Assembly (NCBI GenBank): GCA_902168185.1
Contig: CABHOV010000034.1
Span: 1 to 64,000 of the forward strand
DNA from: an uncultured Bacteroides sp.
GTDB lineage: Bacteria > Bacteroidota > Bacteroidia > Cytophagales > Cyclobacteriaceae
DNA: 64,000 nt
Reading direction: 5' to 3'
In this document: piece after piece, positions 18,825 to 28,121 of the stretch
Layout: each line of letters starts with the position of its first letter
Position numbering within the stretch: the stretch's first letter is position 1
The notes under the pieces: model-generated
Told to the model about the DNA's origin: nothing
Databases searched by the model: none
What the model saw: the letters and a program-made list of their open reading frames with translations, nothing else
Made by a program: the position numbers and the translations under genes

Positions 18825-19295
18825 TTACGGAAGCAACCTTAATTGCTTCGCGCGTTCTATAGCTTGTGTCCGTCTTTTAGCTTCCAGTTTTATAAAAAGA
18901 TTGGAGGTATGAGTCTTGATCGTATTGAGCGACACAAAAAGTTTATCTGCAATCTCCTGGTTCGAGTGGCCTTTTGCCATCAGTTCTAACACTTTGTACT
19001 CGCGCTTGCTGATTCCCTTTTGCTGCAGGATTTGTTCGTCCAATTGGAAAATAGTATCGGGAGGAGAAGGTTGTGGTGCTGATATTGTGATTACCTTTTT
19101 GCGTGTGAGTTTTAATCCCAGCCAGATGCCCACCGTTGTAAAGAGTACAGCGATTACCCCTAAATAAAACTCAAGTGACAGGTCGCGAACGATGTAACGG
19201 TACTCTAAAAACTTCAGCAGAAATACCAAGATTGCCAACGCCAACCCATACCAGATGATAATCCTTTTCACGTTTGCTAAAATACTGAATTGCAT
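18825..19295 (-). CDS. Membrane-anchored LuxR-type DNA-binding regulator
   Basis: A 156-residue protein with two N-terminal membrane helices (about 10-30 and 40-62) and a C-terminal GerE/LuxR helix-turn-helix (about 94-146: SKREYKVLELMAKGHSNQEIADKLFVSLNTIKTHTSNLF). There is no receiver domain. It would therefore bind DNA while tethered to the inner membrane, possibly sensing a membrane state or the neighbouring DUF4199 protein. The three genes LuxR, DUF4199 and VOC all run on the minus strand in that order. Target genes are unknown; autoregulation of this cluster is the simplest hypothesis. Confidence 0.87.
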   Translation of the reverse strand: MQFSILANVKRIIIWYGLALAILVFLLKFLEYRYIVRDLSLEFYLGVIAVLFTTVGIWLGLKLTRKKVITISAPQPSPPDTIFQLDEQILQQKGISKREYKVLELMAKGHSNQEIADKLFVSLNTIKTHTSNLFIKLEAKRRTQAIERAKQLRLLP

Positions 19296-19394
19296 GGATT
19301 GGCAAATGTTGGATGCGAAGAAAATCGGATTGCTACTGGAAGGATACCATCATCACTCATGACTATATATTACCAACATTTCACAACCTGCAGG

Positions 19395-20940
19395 CTACCC
19401 TGCCCATCCATCCCGATCAAGGCTTCGATACTGAATCACTTCTGCTAAATGCTCAACCTTGATTTCTTCAGAGGCAGCCAGATCAGCTACTGTGCGTGAT
19501 ACTTTTAGAATCCTGTCGTATGCACGTGCCGAAAGCCCGAGACGTTCCATTGCAGTTTTCAATAATGCTTTACCGGCTTCGTTCACTGCGCATACTTCTT
19601 TTACCATGTTGGATGGCATCATGGCATTGCAATATATATATACTCTTGTTGCTTGAAACGGTTTGCTTGTATAGTTCTTGCCTGCACTACGCGTTCACGT
19701 ATCTCATCGCTTGTTTCCGTTTTTCGGTTTGCCGTCATTTCATCAAAACTTACCGGCACTACTTCGACATGCAAATCGATACGATCTAACAACGGACCAC
19801 TGATCTTACTTAAGTAACGATGCACAATGCCAGGGCCACACACGCATTCTTTTTCGGGGTGATTGAAGTAACCACACGGACAAGGGTTCATGCTCGCAAC
19901 TAGCATAAAGTTGGCCGGGTAATCTATAGAAACTTTCGCGCGTGATATAGTCACTCTTCTTTCTTCCATCGGCTGGCGCATAACTTCGAGAACGGTGCGT
20001 TTGAAATTCGGGAAGTTCATCGAGAAATAAAACGCCATTGTTGGAGAGTGATATCTCTCCCGGCTGCGGATTTCCTCCTCCACCAACCAAGGCTACATCT
20101 GAAATTGTATGATGTGGACTTCGAAACGGACGCGCGGTTATCAGCGCAGCATCGCGGCCAAGTTTACCTGCAACTGAATGTATCTTCGTTGTTCCAAGTG
20201 CTTCATTCAATGTCAACGGAGGAAGTATAGTAGGCAGACGTTTTGCTAACATTGTTTTACCGGCACCGGGTGGTCCGATCATGATGACGTTGTGCCCACC
20301 GGCAGCAGCAATCTCAAGCGCACGCTTAATATTTTCTTGTCCCTGTACATCTTTAAAATCGGTATCGTAATGATTTATCTTTGATGCAAACACTTCACGT
20401 GTATCGACATATACCGGTTCGATGGAAATTTTACCTTCCAGAAAATCAACAGCTTCTTTTAATGTATTTACGGGAAGAATCTCCAGATCATTTACAATCG
20501 CAGCTTCACGTGCACTGTCAGCAGGAAGTATAAATCCTTTGAATTTTTCCTTGCACGCCTGAATGGCAATGGGTAATACACCTTTAATCGGACGAAGTTT
20601 TCCATCCAGCGCAAGCTCACCCATAATTATATACTCGCCGAGCTTTTCCGTTGTAATCTGCGCAGAAGCTTTAAGTATACATACAGCTATAGAGAGAGAG
20701 ATCGTATGCAGAGCCTTCTTTCCGAATATCAGCCGGTGCAAGATTGACAACGGTTTTATTACGCGGCATAAAAAACGATGCGCTTTTCAGAGCAGACTCT
20801 ATACGATGCTGACTTTCTTTTATAGCATTATCCGGAAGTGCGCTCATAAAGAAACGTACTCCTTGTCCAACGCTTACTTCAACCATAATGGTGCGTGCAT
20901 CCACACCGTGTACTGCTCCGCCAAATGTTTTAACAACCAT
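19395..20940 (-). pseudogene. yifB: YifB/ComM-family Mg-chelatase-like AAA+ ATPase, broken by three frameshifts
   Basis: The protein family helps branch migration during natural transformation (ComM). Homology runs through four successive frames: N-terminus MVVKTFGGAVHGVDAR from 20940; the ATPase part with GPPGAGKT and [27 protein letters not shown]; and the C-terminal SARAYDRILKVSRTVADLA. The breaks are at an (AG)5 run (20691-20700, four bases too many for the family's DLPIA-like spacing), near 20003-20006 (one extra base), and at an AT run (19632-19642, one AT unit too many). All three are net insertions. It is either a real pseudogene or a misassembled or mis-sequenced gene. No in-frame product longer than about 314 residues exists. 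Confidence 0.88.
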
Positions 20941-20961
20941 GGCGAAGAGAATTAAGTAAGA

Positions 20962-21282
20962 TTAGTGCTGAGAAGGTGTCTGCGGAGTTTGCCGTGCTGC
21001 TTCCTGAAGATCGAAAAGTTTTGCTTTGAGCATGTTGAGCTCGTGTGTGAGGGCTTCTTTTTCTTTTTTTGAATCGCGATTGATAATCCATGACCAAGTA
21101 ACGTCTGCTAATAAAAGAGTTAATCCAAACAACGTAATCCACTTAAACGAAGGGACCCAGCTTACCATGCTGAAAAGAAGGTTTGTGTTATTATCCAAGG
21201 CAACAGTGAAAATGAAGGCTCCTAAGTGAAAAGCTGCAAATACAATGTAAAAGATAATTCTGTTCTTACTCATGTGAGTCAC
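20962..21282 (-). CDS. Small two-helix membrane protein with C-terminal coiled coil
   Basis: A 106-residue product, or 103 if it starts at MSKNR (21273). Two membrane segments (about 9-28 and 46-66) are followed by a charged heptad-like helix (KKEKEALTHELNMLKAKLFDLQEAA) and a Gln/Pro-rich end. The layout resembles small septum or membrane scaffold proteins, but I recognise no family. It lies 21 bp upstream of yifB in the same direction. Function unknown. Confidence 0.68.
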   Translation of the reverse strand: MTHMSKNRIIFYIVFAAFHLGAFIFTVALDNNTNLLFSMVSWVPSFKWITLFGLTLLLADVTWSWIINRDSKKEKEALTHELNMLKAKLFDLQEAARQTPQTPSQH

Positions 21283-21347
21283 CGTTAAGTCGTAACGTAC
21301 TGTTATACTGTTGTCCTACTAAAGGTAAATGATTTTTCTGAAATTCG

Positions 21348-23168
21348 TTATACGCGCTGTATATCTTTCAACTTTCTGTAAAGACCATCGCGCTGAATAA
21401 GTTCATCATGACGCCCGCGTTCCAGTATCTGACCGTTTTGAATGACGATGATCTCGTCTGCATGTTGTATGGTACTGAGACGATGCGCAATAACTATAGA
21501 CGTACGGTTCTGCATCAACTTATTCAAGGCATCTTGTACGAGACGTTCTGATTCAGAATCAAGTGCAGATGTGGCTTCATCTAAAATCAATATCGGTGGA
21601 TTCTTTAATACTGCCCGCGCAATACTTAACCTCTGACGTTGCCCGCCCGATAACTTAGAGCCACGTTCACCAATCAAGGTTTGATAACCATTCTCGGTTT
21701 GCATGATGAAGTCATGTGCGTTGGCAATTTTCGCCGCATTGATAACATCCTCCTCTCGCATGTTCTCCATACCAAAGGCAATGTTATTAAAGATAGTATC
21801 ATTAAAGAGTATAGATTCCTGTGTCACTACGCCCATTTGCTTTCGCAGCGATTCGAGTTCATAATCTTTCAACGAAATCCCATCCAGCAATACTTCTCCT
21901 TCAGTAGGATCATAAAATCTTGGAACAAGGTCAGCTAATGTAGATTTCCCTCCTCCCGAAGGTCCAACCAGTGCTATTGTTTTTCCTTTCTCAATGGTGA
22001 GATTAACATTTTTAAGAACTCGTTCGCTGTCATACGCGAAGCTTACATTTTTGAATTCGATCTTCGTAGAAAAACTCTCAATGTGAATGGCATTCGGTTT
22101 ATTTTGAATAGCTGATGGTGTATCAACCGTTGTGAATATACGTTGCGCTGAAACAATACCTTTCTGGAGTGACGTTACACCATTGGAGAAGTTCTTCGCA
22201 GGCTGTATCATCGAAGCATAAAAAGTAAGAAAGAGAATAAATGAAGAAGGCGTAAGCTCACCACTCCCTGATAACACCCATTGCCCACCATAGTAAAGTA
22301 TAAATGCTACTACCACTACACCCAAAAATTCTGAGAGTGGTGAAGCAAGTTCATTCTTCCGTGATATGGATAAGTTTACCTTACGGTGAAAAGAGGTTTC
22401 GTCTTTAATTTTATTCAACAGAAAGTTGCGTGCATTAAAGGCGTTGATAACGCGCATACCGCTGAATGTTTCATCCAGTATATTAACGATACGTCCCATC
22501 GTCTCCTGACTCTGTACGGCTCTTTTCTTTAACTGCTTAATAATAGTGGAGATAACACCGCCTGTCAGCGGTAAAACAACCAATGTAAAGAGTGTTAACT
22601 TAAAAGATATACTAAAGAGAACACCTATATAAATGATTAACGTAATGGGTTCTTTAACTGCCTTAAAAGCATTTACAACGGTGTTCTCCATTTCGCCAAC
22701 ATCGTTGGTGAATCTAGAGATAAGATCTCCCTTGCGTTGATCGTTGAAGAAACCAATATGAAGGAGTGATACTTTCTCGAAAATATGTACACGTATATTT
22801 CGAACAACATCTGCCTTTACACGAGACGCTACCATGCGCTCCATATACCTGAAAAGGTTTGAGAGGAAAACAAATCCCACAATAAAAAGACAGACGTACA
22901 TCAATGTAGTTTGTGGACCTTGTTCCTTAATTACATCGGAGAAGTAATACATGATCGCTTGCCTGCCATAGTCAATGGACAACGAAAACTCCGGTAATTC
23001 TTTTACTGCAACGTTTACTTTCTGAATAAATAATATATCCAGCATTGGTTGAAGTAATCCGAGGTATACTGCACTGAAAACGGAAGCCAGTGTAGAGTAT
23101 ATCAGAAATTTAGCAAGCTGCGAACGTATACCGGGTGCATATCGAAGAATGCGAAAGAATATTTTCAT
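21348..23168 (-). CDS. MsbA-like ABC exporter (fused membrane and ATPase domains)
   Basis: A 606-residue half-transporter that would act as a homodimer. The N-terminal type IV ABC exporter domain (about 1-325) has six membrane helices. The ATPase domain shows Walker A GPSGGGKST, the Q-loop region VVTQESILFND, signature LSGGQRQR, Walker B ILILDEATSALD, and switch IAHRLST. The closest functional guess is flipping lipid A-core or a related lipid across the inner membrane, as MsbA does, but Bacteroidota carry several paralogues and the substrate cannot be fixed here. It follows the outer-membrane barrel gene after 80 bp on the same strand. Confidence 0.92.
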   Translation of the reverse strand: MKIFFRILRYAPGIRSQLAKFLIYSTLASVFSAVYLGLLQPMLDILFIQKVNVAVKELPEFSLSIDYGRQAIMYYFSDVIKEQGPQTTLMYVCLFIVGFVFLSNLFRYMERMVASRVKADVVRNIRVHIFEKVSLLHIGFFNDQRKGDLISRFTNDVGEMENTVVNAFKAVKEPITLIIYIGVLFSISFKLTLFTLVVLPLTGGVISTIIKQLKKRAVQSQETMGRIVNILDETFSGMRVINAFNARNFLLNKIKDETSFHRKVNLSISRKNELASPLSEFLGVVVVAFILYYGGQWVLSGSGELTPSSFILFLTFYASMIQPAKNFSNGVTSLQKGIVSAQRIFTTVDTPSAIQNKPNAIHIESFSTKIEFKNVSFAYDSERVLKNVNLTIEKGKTIALVGPSGGGKSTLADLVPRFYDPTEGEVLLDGISLKDYELESLRKQMGVVTQESILFNDTIFNNIAFGMENMREEDVINAAKIANAHDFIMQTENGYQTLIGERGSKLSGGQRQRLSIARAVLKNPPILILDEATSALDSESERLVQDALNKLMQNRTSIVIAHRLSTIQHADEIIVIQNGQILERGRHDELIQRDGLYRKLKDIQRV

Positions 23169-23189
23169 TTTTTAATTATAAGTAAGTAT

Positions 23190-23243
23190 TGAAGTGTGCT
23201 CATACAAGCCTGCATCTGATATCACTATCCATTGCACACTTCA
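23190..23243. other. Inverted repeat between barrel and ABC exporter genes
   Basis: tgaagtgtgc (23190-23199) and gcacacttca (23234-23243) form a perfect 10-bp stem around 34 nt. There is no good U-tract on the minus strand, so it may be a regulatory structure in the ABC gene leader rather than a terminator. Confidence 0.4.
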
Positions 23244-23248
23244 TGTTT

Positions 23249-24976
23249 TTAAAATTCGTAAAGCCGTTGCGGAATATTCCATCGCAAAGCTACGGAAGTT
23301 ATTGATGTGTTATTGTTGTAAAATTTCAACACACTGTCACTCTTTCTTACAACGACATTAAAATCAATAAATACATTATGTTTGAAATGCCATGACGCTG
23401 AAAAACTTCCGTAGACGATATCATTTTTAAAACCTTGGCCGATTTTGTTACCAAAATCCTGTTCACGTTGCGTGTTAGGTTTTAACAGATCACTTCCCCA
23501 ATCGTACTTCGGTGACTGCGCTGTTGATGATCCCCAATCATAATCGGTAGAGTCACGGCCGACACTCATAACAAAAAGCTTGGCTGTAATATTTAAACGC
23601 GGTACTGGCTGATACCGAATCATACCAATCGCTTCGTTGAAATTCGCGCCCAGCGGGTGGGCTATGGGTTGCTGGTAATGAGTATAGTTTGCATACTGTG
23701 TGTTATGCGAATACGTGAACGGCCGAGCGAGATTTATCTCTCCTTGCAAATCCAGGTTAGGCACGCCAAAAGCATCTATATACTTACCACCTGCCTGCAC
23801 AGCAAATTTGTTTGCCCACCAGCCATTGCCATCTTGGATGTTATCCAGCACAAATTCATCCAATACAAACTGACCATAGAACGATAACTTCTTAACAGCA
23901 TTCCATTTGAAATCCATACCCAGAATAACATTATCGCTACTTCCGTTTTGTTGTTCTATAGCGCGGAAGAAAATGATCGGATTCAGATACGCCCATTCAA
24001 ATTTACCTGCTCCCGTTGTATCATCCGGACTAAAAATTACGGACTCGAAGAGGCCTATATTTAGCTTCTTCCCTATATTAAGACTGAGGTGATGGAACGT
24101 TACAAATTTATCAGGATAACCTTTATTCATCGAGCGACTACCTCCCAACGATGCATTTACATCGGCAGTCATCTCACTGATTGAATATGTATAGTTGAGC
24201 TTCCATACCTTTATATTAGCCTTGAAGAATGAAGCGGGCGCAGCATTATCGGAAAAGATAAGTGAACGCATACCGTTACCAATAAAGAAGCGATCATAAC
24301 CCATCTGGAGACTTATACTCTTGGTAGCATCTACAGTTATATAGCCGCGCGCCTGAAGGAAGTCAACGCCTTTACCGGTTTTATATTCTTTCCAGAAACC
24401 TTCATGAGGTATCACAGGATTCAATGACATCTGCTCCCATACATACGAAGGAAGTATCATTTGATTATCCGTGAGGTAAGTATAAAATCCAATTTTTTGA
24501 TCAATCATACCACGCACTTCAACACCACGTGTATTAATGAAGAGACGATCATCTCTTCGCGAATCTTTCCCTAACCCAAGGTATAGCACCGGGTTTACAT
24601 GCAAATCAAAGTCGGGAGCATCCACATGAAAAAAATCTGATTTCTTCCGATAGAATCTTTTTAGAAAAGGACGTTTGCTATCACTGGTCTCGGCACGTGA
24701 CCATTCCCAGCTGTCATTTCTCAGATAATCATAATTGAACTTATCGGCCCTTGACTGAAATCCCTCTAAAGCATTTACCGTATCCACAAAGTCAATAATC
24801 GCTGAACGTTTATACGGTTTTACAGACGTAAAAAACTGGGGAAGTATTCTACCGGCCTTTACTTCGTACCGATCAATCCAGTAATAATAATCTTCATTCA
24901 GCGGAGCATACGAACTCTGGGCCTGTGAGGAAATGGCGAGGACAGAAAATAAAAGCAGCAGTAAAATTATTCGCAT
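23249..24976 (-). CDS. Outer-membrane beta-barrel protein, possibly Wzi-like
   Basis: A 575-residue exported protein with signal peptide MRIILLLLLFSVLAISSQAQ. The open frame extends upstream to a TTG at 24997, but the ATG at 24976 gives the proper signal peptide. The mature part has alternating hydrophobic strands and aromatic girdles (for example FYTYLTDNQMI, ISLQMGYDRFFIGNG, LFVMSVGRD) and ends in a C-terminal aromatic strand (ALRWNIPQRLYEF), typical of outer-membrane barrels. The N-terminal YYYWIDRYEVKAGRI is reminiscent of the Wzi capsule-assembly family, but that identity is tentative. It lies upstream of an MsbA-like exporter, consistent with envelope biogenesis. Confidence 0.75.
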   Translation of the reverse strand: MRIILLLLLFSVLAISSQAQSSYAPLNEDYYYWIDRYEVKAGRILPQFFTSVKPYKRSAIIDFVDTVNALEGFQSRADKFNYDYLRNDSWEWSRAETSDSKRPFLKRFYRKKSDFFHVDAPDFDLHVNPVLYLGLGKDSRRDDRLFINTRGVEVRGMIDQKIGFYTYLTDNQMILPSYVWEQMSLNPVIPHEGFWKEYKTGKGVDFLQARGYITVDATKSISLQMGYDRFFIGNGMRSLIFSDNAAPASFFKANIKVWKLNYTYSISEMTADVNASLGGSRSMNKGYPDKFVTFHHLSLNIGKKLNIGLFESVIFSPDDTTGAGKFEWAYLNPIIFFRAIEQQNGSSDNVILGMDFKWNAVKKLSFYGQFVLDEFVLDNIQDGNGWWANKFAVQAGGKYIDAFGVPNLDLQGEINLARPFTYSHNTQYANYTHYQQPIAHPLGANFNEAIGMIRYQPVPRLNITAKLFVMSVGRDSTDYDWGSSTAQSPKYDWGSDLLKPNTQREQDFGNKIGQGFKNDIVYGSFSASWHFKHNVFIDFNVVVRKSDSVLKFYNNNTSITSVALRWNIPQRLYEF

Positions 24977-25191
24977 AGGGCTATGATAATTGCGCAAGAT
25001 AAATCTTCTGATTTGATAGCAACGGTTTGGGATTCATTAAAATGCTTGGGCTCTGTTTAAAATGCACTTTTTTGCTGAAATTTTAAAGGTCCGGGTTTCG
25101 CCCAAATCCGTATTCATGACGAAGAAAATGCATAAAATCGCATCCGTGAATCCATTCCGCGAGGCGATAAAACGAATTTTATTAGCACCGC

Positions 25192-25221
25192 TTGTAAATA
25201 AAAGAGCAGTGCTTATCTTTG
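25192..25221 (+). promoter_or_regulatory. Promoter of the ribosomal protein L31 gene
   Basis: TTG (25192-25194), a 19-bp spacer and TATCTTTG (25214-25221), a textbook TAnnTTTG box. Transcription would begin near 25228, leaving about 27 nt of leader. The rest of the 257-bp spacer from 24998 is AT-rich and shows nothing else identifiable. Confidence 0.65.
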
Positions 25222-25254
25222 CAGTCCTTTTAGAGGAATAACGCAAGAATTTAT

Positions 25255-25503
25255 ATGAAAAAAGGCATTCATCCAGAGTACAAAGACGTGGTTTTCTGGG
25301 ATACATCCAGCGATCATAAGTTTCTTACCAGATCTACTCAGGCTCCTAAGGAGACCATTAAGTGGGAAGACGGTAAAGAATACCCCGTAATCAAAGTCGA
25401 AGTAAGCTCTGCTTCGCATCCTTTCTTCACTGGCAAAAAGCTGTTCATGGATACAGCCGGACGCGTGGAGAAATTCAAAAACAAGTATCAGAAGAAAGCA
25501 TAA
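25255..25503 (+). CDS. rpmE2: Ribosomal protein L31 type B
   Basis: An 82-residue bL31 protein of the large ribosomal subunit, which forms an intersubunit bridge. It starts [20 protein letters not shown] and contains [28 protein letters not shown], the family signature. The zinc-binding Cys quartet of type A L31 is absent, making this the zinc-independent type B form. In many bacteria the two forms are exchanged under zinc shortage; whether a type A copy exists cannot be seen here. It has its own promoter and terminator. Confidence 0.97.
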   Translation: MKKGIHPEYKDVVFWDTSSDHKFLTRSTQAPKETIKWEDGKEYPVIKVEVSSASHPFFTGKKLFMDTAGRVEKFKNKYQKKA

Positions 25504-25530
25504 TAACTTCTTCTTTTTAATGGAGAGAGA

Positions 25531-25560
25531 AAAAAAGCCCTTGGAGACAAGGGCTTTTTT
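25531..25560. terminator. Terminator of rpmE2
   Basis: A perfect 13-bp stem (aaaaaagcccttg / caagggctttttt) with a gaga tetraloop, followed by further Ts. It lies 28 bp after the L31 stop. Confidence 0.9.
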
Positions 25561-25704
25561 TATTGTTCGATATTTTAAAAGCTAAGGGCGGTCATTCTAC
25601 TGCTCTTTTTTCTTGTTCAGTTTTTAATTAAAGCCTACCGAATACATTTTATAAAAATATTCGAAAATGTGTCCGCACACAGCGAAACGCACATTTTTCA
25701 TTCA

Positions 25705-25734
25705 TTGCAGCATAGGTTTCGAATCCTATTTTTG
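25705..25734 (+). promoter_or_regulatory. Promoter with overlapping palindrome before the GlmU-like gene
   Basis: TTG (25705-25707), a 19-bp spacer and TATTTTTG (25727-25734). The ATG at 25739 follows after 4 nt, implying a leaderless mRNA. An 18-bp near-perfect palindrome (25712-25729, ATAGG-TTCGAA-CCTAT core) fills the spacer and touches the -7 box, where a repressor could bind. Confidence 0.6.
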
Positions 25735-25738
25735 AGAG

Positions 25739-26920
25739 ATGAATGTTATTTTGTTTGATGATCCTGTTATTCGCACAGCACTTTTTCCTTTCACGTACAC
25801 CAGACCTGTAGCAGATATCCGCGTAGGTATCTTAACGATCCGCGAGAAATGGGAACGGTGGCTAAACACCAAAGCCTCTTTCAAGACGGATGACTATTTG
25901 CAAAAGAAATTTCAAGTACACTCTACAAAAGATAATCTGCTGATCAACGGAGCAATTTGTCCCGATGAAAATTTAGCAGCAACGGTAAGGGCGTTACCTC
26001 CTCATTACTTCCTTACAAAAGATTCATTGTTGATTGCAGCATCACAACCGAAGGGCGAGATGAATGCTTCCAATACCATTGAATATACTCATCCGCTCAC
26101 GATCATTGACAAGTCGTGGAAGATCTTCAAAGAGAATGCAGCGCAGTTAAAAATCGATTTTAAATTGATTACATCTGAAAGAAAATCTGCGGTCATTGAC
26201 GATAAGCACACGATAATATATGGCGCTCCTGAAGATATATTTATCGAAGAAGGAGTATATATACGATCGGCTATACTGAATGCTGAATCAGGACCGATAT
26301 ACCTGGGCAAGAACAGTATCGTTCAGGAGGGTGCAATCATCCGCGGATCATTTGCCTTGTGTGAAGGTGCTCATATCAACATGGGCGCAAAAATTCGTGG
26401 CGATGTAACGGTGGGTCCATACTCGAAGGTGGGTGGAGAAGTAAGCACTTCCGTGATTTTCGGTTACAGTAATAAAGCGCACGATGGTTTTCTGGGCTGC
26501 TCTGTTCTTGGGGAATGGTGCAACCTCGGGGCTGATACAAACACATCGAATCTCAAAAACAACTACGACCACGTAAAGCTCTGGGATCATTCCACACAGA
26601 GCTTTCAGAATACGGGGCTTCAATTTTGTGGATTGATAATGGGCGATCATAGCAAATGCAGCATCAACACGATGTTTAACACGGGAACGGTGGTGGACGT
26701 TGCTTCCAATGTTTTTGGCCATGGCTTCCCTCCTAACTATATACCATCGTTTGCATGGGGTGGAGCTTCGGGTTTCGAAACGTATAAACTTCAAAAGGCG
26801 ATAGAAACTGCAGAACGTGTAATGGGAAGAAGAAATGTTATCTTTTCAGATATGGATAAAGAGATTCTCTCGCATATCTTTGAGACCTCCGCGCAAAGCC
26901 GCGAGTGGGAAAAGAATTAA
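25739..26920 (+). CDS. GlmU-like putative sugar nucleotidyltransferase with beta-helix domain
   Basis: A 393-residue cytoplasmic protein common in Bacteroidota. The N-terminal part (1-170) resembles a short nucleotidyltransferase domain (MNVILFDDPVIRTALFPFTYTRPVADIRVGIL) but lacks the classical GGxGTR loop, so catalysis is doubtful or divergent. The C-terminal half (about 175-370) is a left-handed parallel beta-helix of hexapeptide repeats (IYLGKNSIVQEGAIIRG, HINMGAKIRGDVTVGPYSKVGGE), as in GlmU and acyltransferases. It may make or bind a UDP- or dTDP-sugar for the envelope. The holB gene begins 1 bp after its stop, so the two are co-transcribed. Confidence 0.85.
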   Translation: MNVILFDDPVIRTALFPFTYTRPVADIRVGILTIREKWERWLNTKASFKTDDYLQKKFQVHSTKDNLLINGAICPDENLAATVRALPPHYFLTKDSLLIAASQPKGEMNASNTIEYTHPLTIIDKSWKIFKENAAQLKIDFKLITSERKSAVIDDKHTIIYGAPEDIFIEEGVYIRSAILNAESGPIYLGKNSIVQEGAIIRGSFALCEGAHINMGAKIRGDVTVGPYSKVGGEVSTSVIFGYSNKAHDGFLGCSVLGEWCNLGADTNTSNLKNNYDHVKLWDHSTQSFQNTGLQFCGLIMGDHSKCSINTMFNTGTVVDVASNVFGHGFPPNYIPSFAWGGASGFETYKLQKAIETAERVMGRRNVIFSDMDKEILSHIFETSAQSREWEKN

Positions 26921-26921
26921 C

Positions 26922-28043
26922 ATGAAGTTTGCTGACATTCCAGGATTATCTGACGTAAAAAAATTACTCATTGATGCTGTAAAAGCGAATCATACAGCGC
27001 ATGCTCAACTTTTTGTAGGTGCTGAAGGTGCATTGAACTTACCGCTGGCATTGGCGTATGCCACGTATCTGCATTGTGAAAATAAAGGAGACGATTCCTG
27101 CGGAACGTGTGCTGCCTGTTCTAAAAATGCAAAGTTCATTCACCCCGATACGCACTTTGTATTTCCGCTTAGCAATGTTAAAAATGATAAAGATGAGGAT
27201 CGCTTTAAGGCTGAGATTCTAAAAAACTGGCGAGCATTTTTATTGGAGCAACCGTATGGAACGCTGGACGACTGGACGAACTATTACGGTGGTGAAGATA
27301 AGCTTGCACTCATATCACGGGAAGAAAGTCGCGAGATCATTAAAACGCTTTCGCTGAAACCATTTGAAAGTCCGCATAAAGTAATGATCATCTGGCAACC
27401 CGAGCTGATGCATTCCGCGGCAGCGAACGGTATACTAAAGATACTGGAAGAACCACCACCAAAGACATTTTTTATACTGGTAACAAATGCTGCTGACAGA
27501 CTTTTGTCTACGATCATTTCGCGTACGCAGATCGTAACCGTTCCGTTATTACATGACCAAGAAGTACAAGCACAGCTTATCGACAAGAACAAAGTTGATG
27601 CGCGCAAAGCAGAAAAAATAGCACAGCTTTCGGAAGGAAATTTAAACCAGGCGATTAAACTTATCGACAGCGAAGAAGACGATAACACGCAACGTTTTAT
27701 AGAGTGGATGCGTGCATGCTTTAAGAAAAGTTACGGCACACTCGTAACGATGGCCGATGAATATCATTCACTGGATAAGCTCAACCAGCGAAACCTTATC
27801 AGCTATAGTATAAATATGATGCGTGAATCGTTATTGAATTTTTCAGGAGCGAAGGACATGAATCGCACGCGTGGCGATGAATTGAAATTCGTACAGGATT
27901 TCAGTAAAGTATTAACGCTGGATAAAGTTGAAAAATCATTTAAGTTATTGAACGATGCCATCTATCACCTGGAACGCAATGGCAGCGCCAAGATGATTTT
28001 CCTTGACCTCTCGTTAAAATTATCGAAGACGCTTAACCCTTAA
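26922..28043 (+). CDS. holB: DNA polymerase III subunit delta' (clamp-loader subunit)
   Basis: A 373-residue AAA+-fold subunit of the clamp loader. The open frame extends back to 26835, but homology begins at the ATG at 26922 (MKFADIPGLSDVKKLLIDAVKANHTAHAQLFVG). The P-loop is degenerate (GAEGALNLPLA, no GKT), as expected of delta', which does not hydrolyse ATP. A zinc-type cluster C..CGTCAAC lies near residues 50-65. The conserved ILKILEEPPPKTFFILVTNAADRLLSTIISR carries the arginine-finger region, here with SRTQ rather than SRC. It lies 1 bp after the GlmU-like gene. Confidence 0.93.
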   Translation: MKFADIPGLSDVKKLLIDAVKANHTAHAQLFVGAEGALNLPLALAYATYLHCENKGDDSCGTCAACSKNAKFIHPDTHFVFPLSNVKNDKDEDRFKAEILKNWRAFLLEQPYGTLDDWTNYYGGEDKLALISREESREIIKTLSLKPFESPHKVMIIWQPELMHSAAANGILKILEEPPPKTFFILVTNAADRLLSTIISRTQIVTVPLLHDQEVQAQLIDKNKVDARKAEKIAQLSEGNLNQAIKLIDSEEDDNTQRFIEWMRACFKKSYGTLVTMADEYHSLDKLNQRNLISYSINMMRESLLNFSGAKDMNRTRGDELKFVQDFSKVLTLDKVEKSFKLLNDAIYHLERNGSAKMIFLDLSLKLSKTLNP

Positions 28044-28121
28044 ACAGTTCTGCAATGCCGTATATATACATGTATAGCGAACTGATTACGAACGTATACT
28101 TTCACACTAACATTAACACCA

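Noticed and set aside
25712-25729. T-arm-like GGTTTCGAATCC suggesting a tRNA 3' end
   Set aside because: No acceptor, D or anticodon arms can be folded around it and no CCA follows; it overlaps a promoter.
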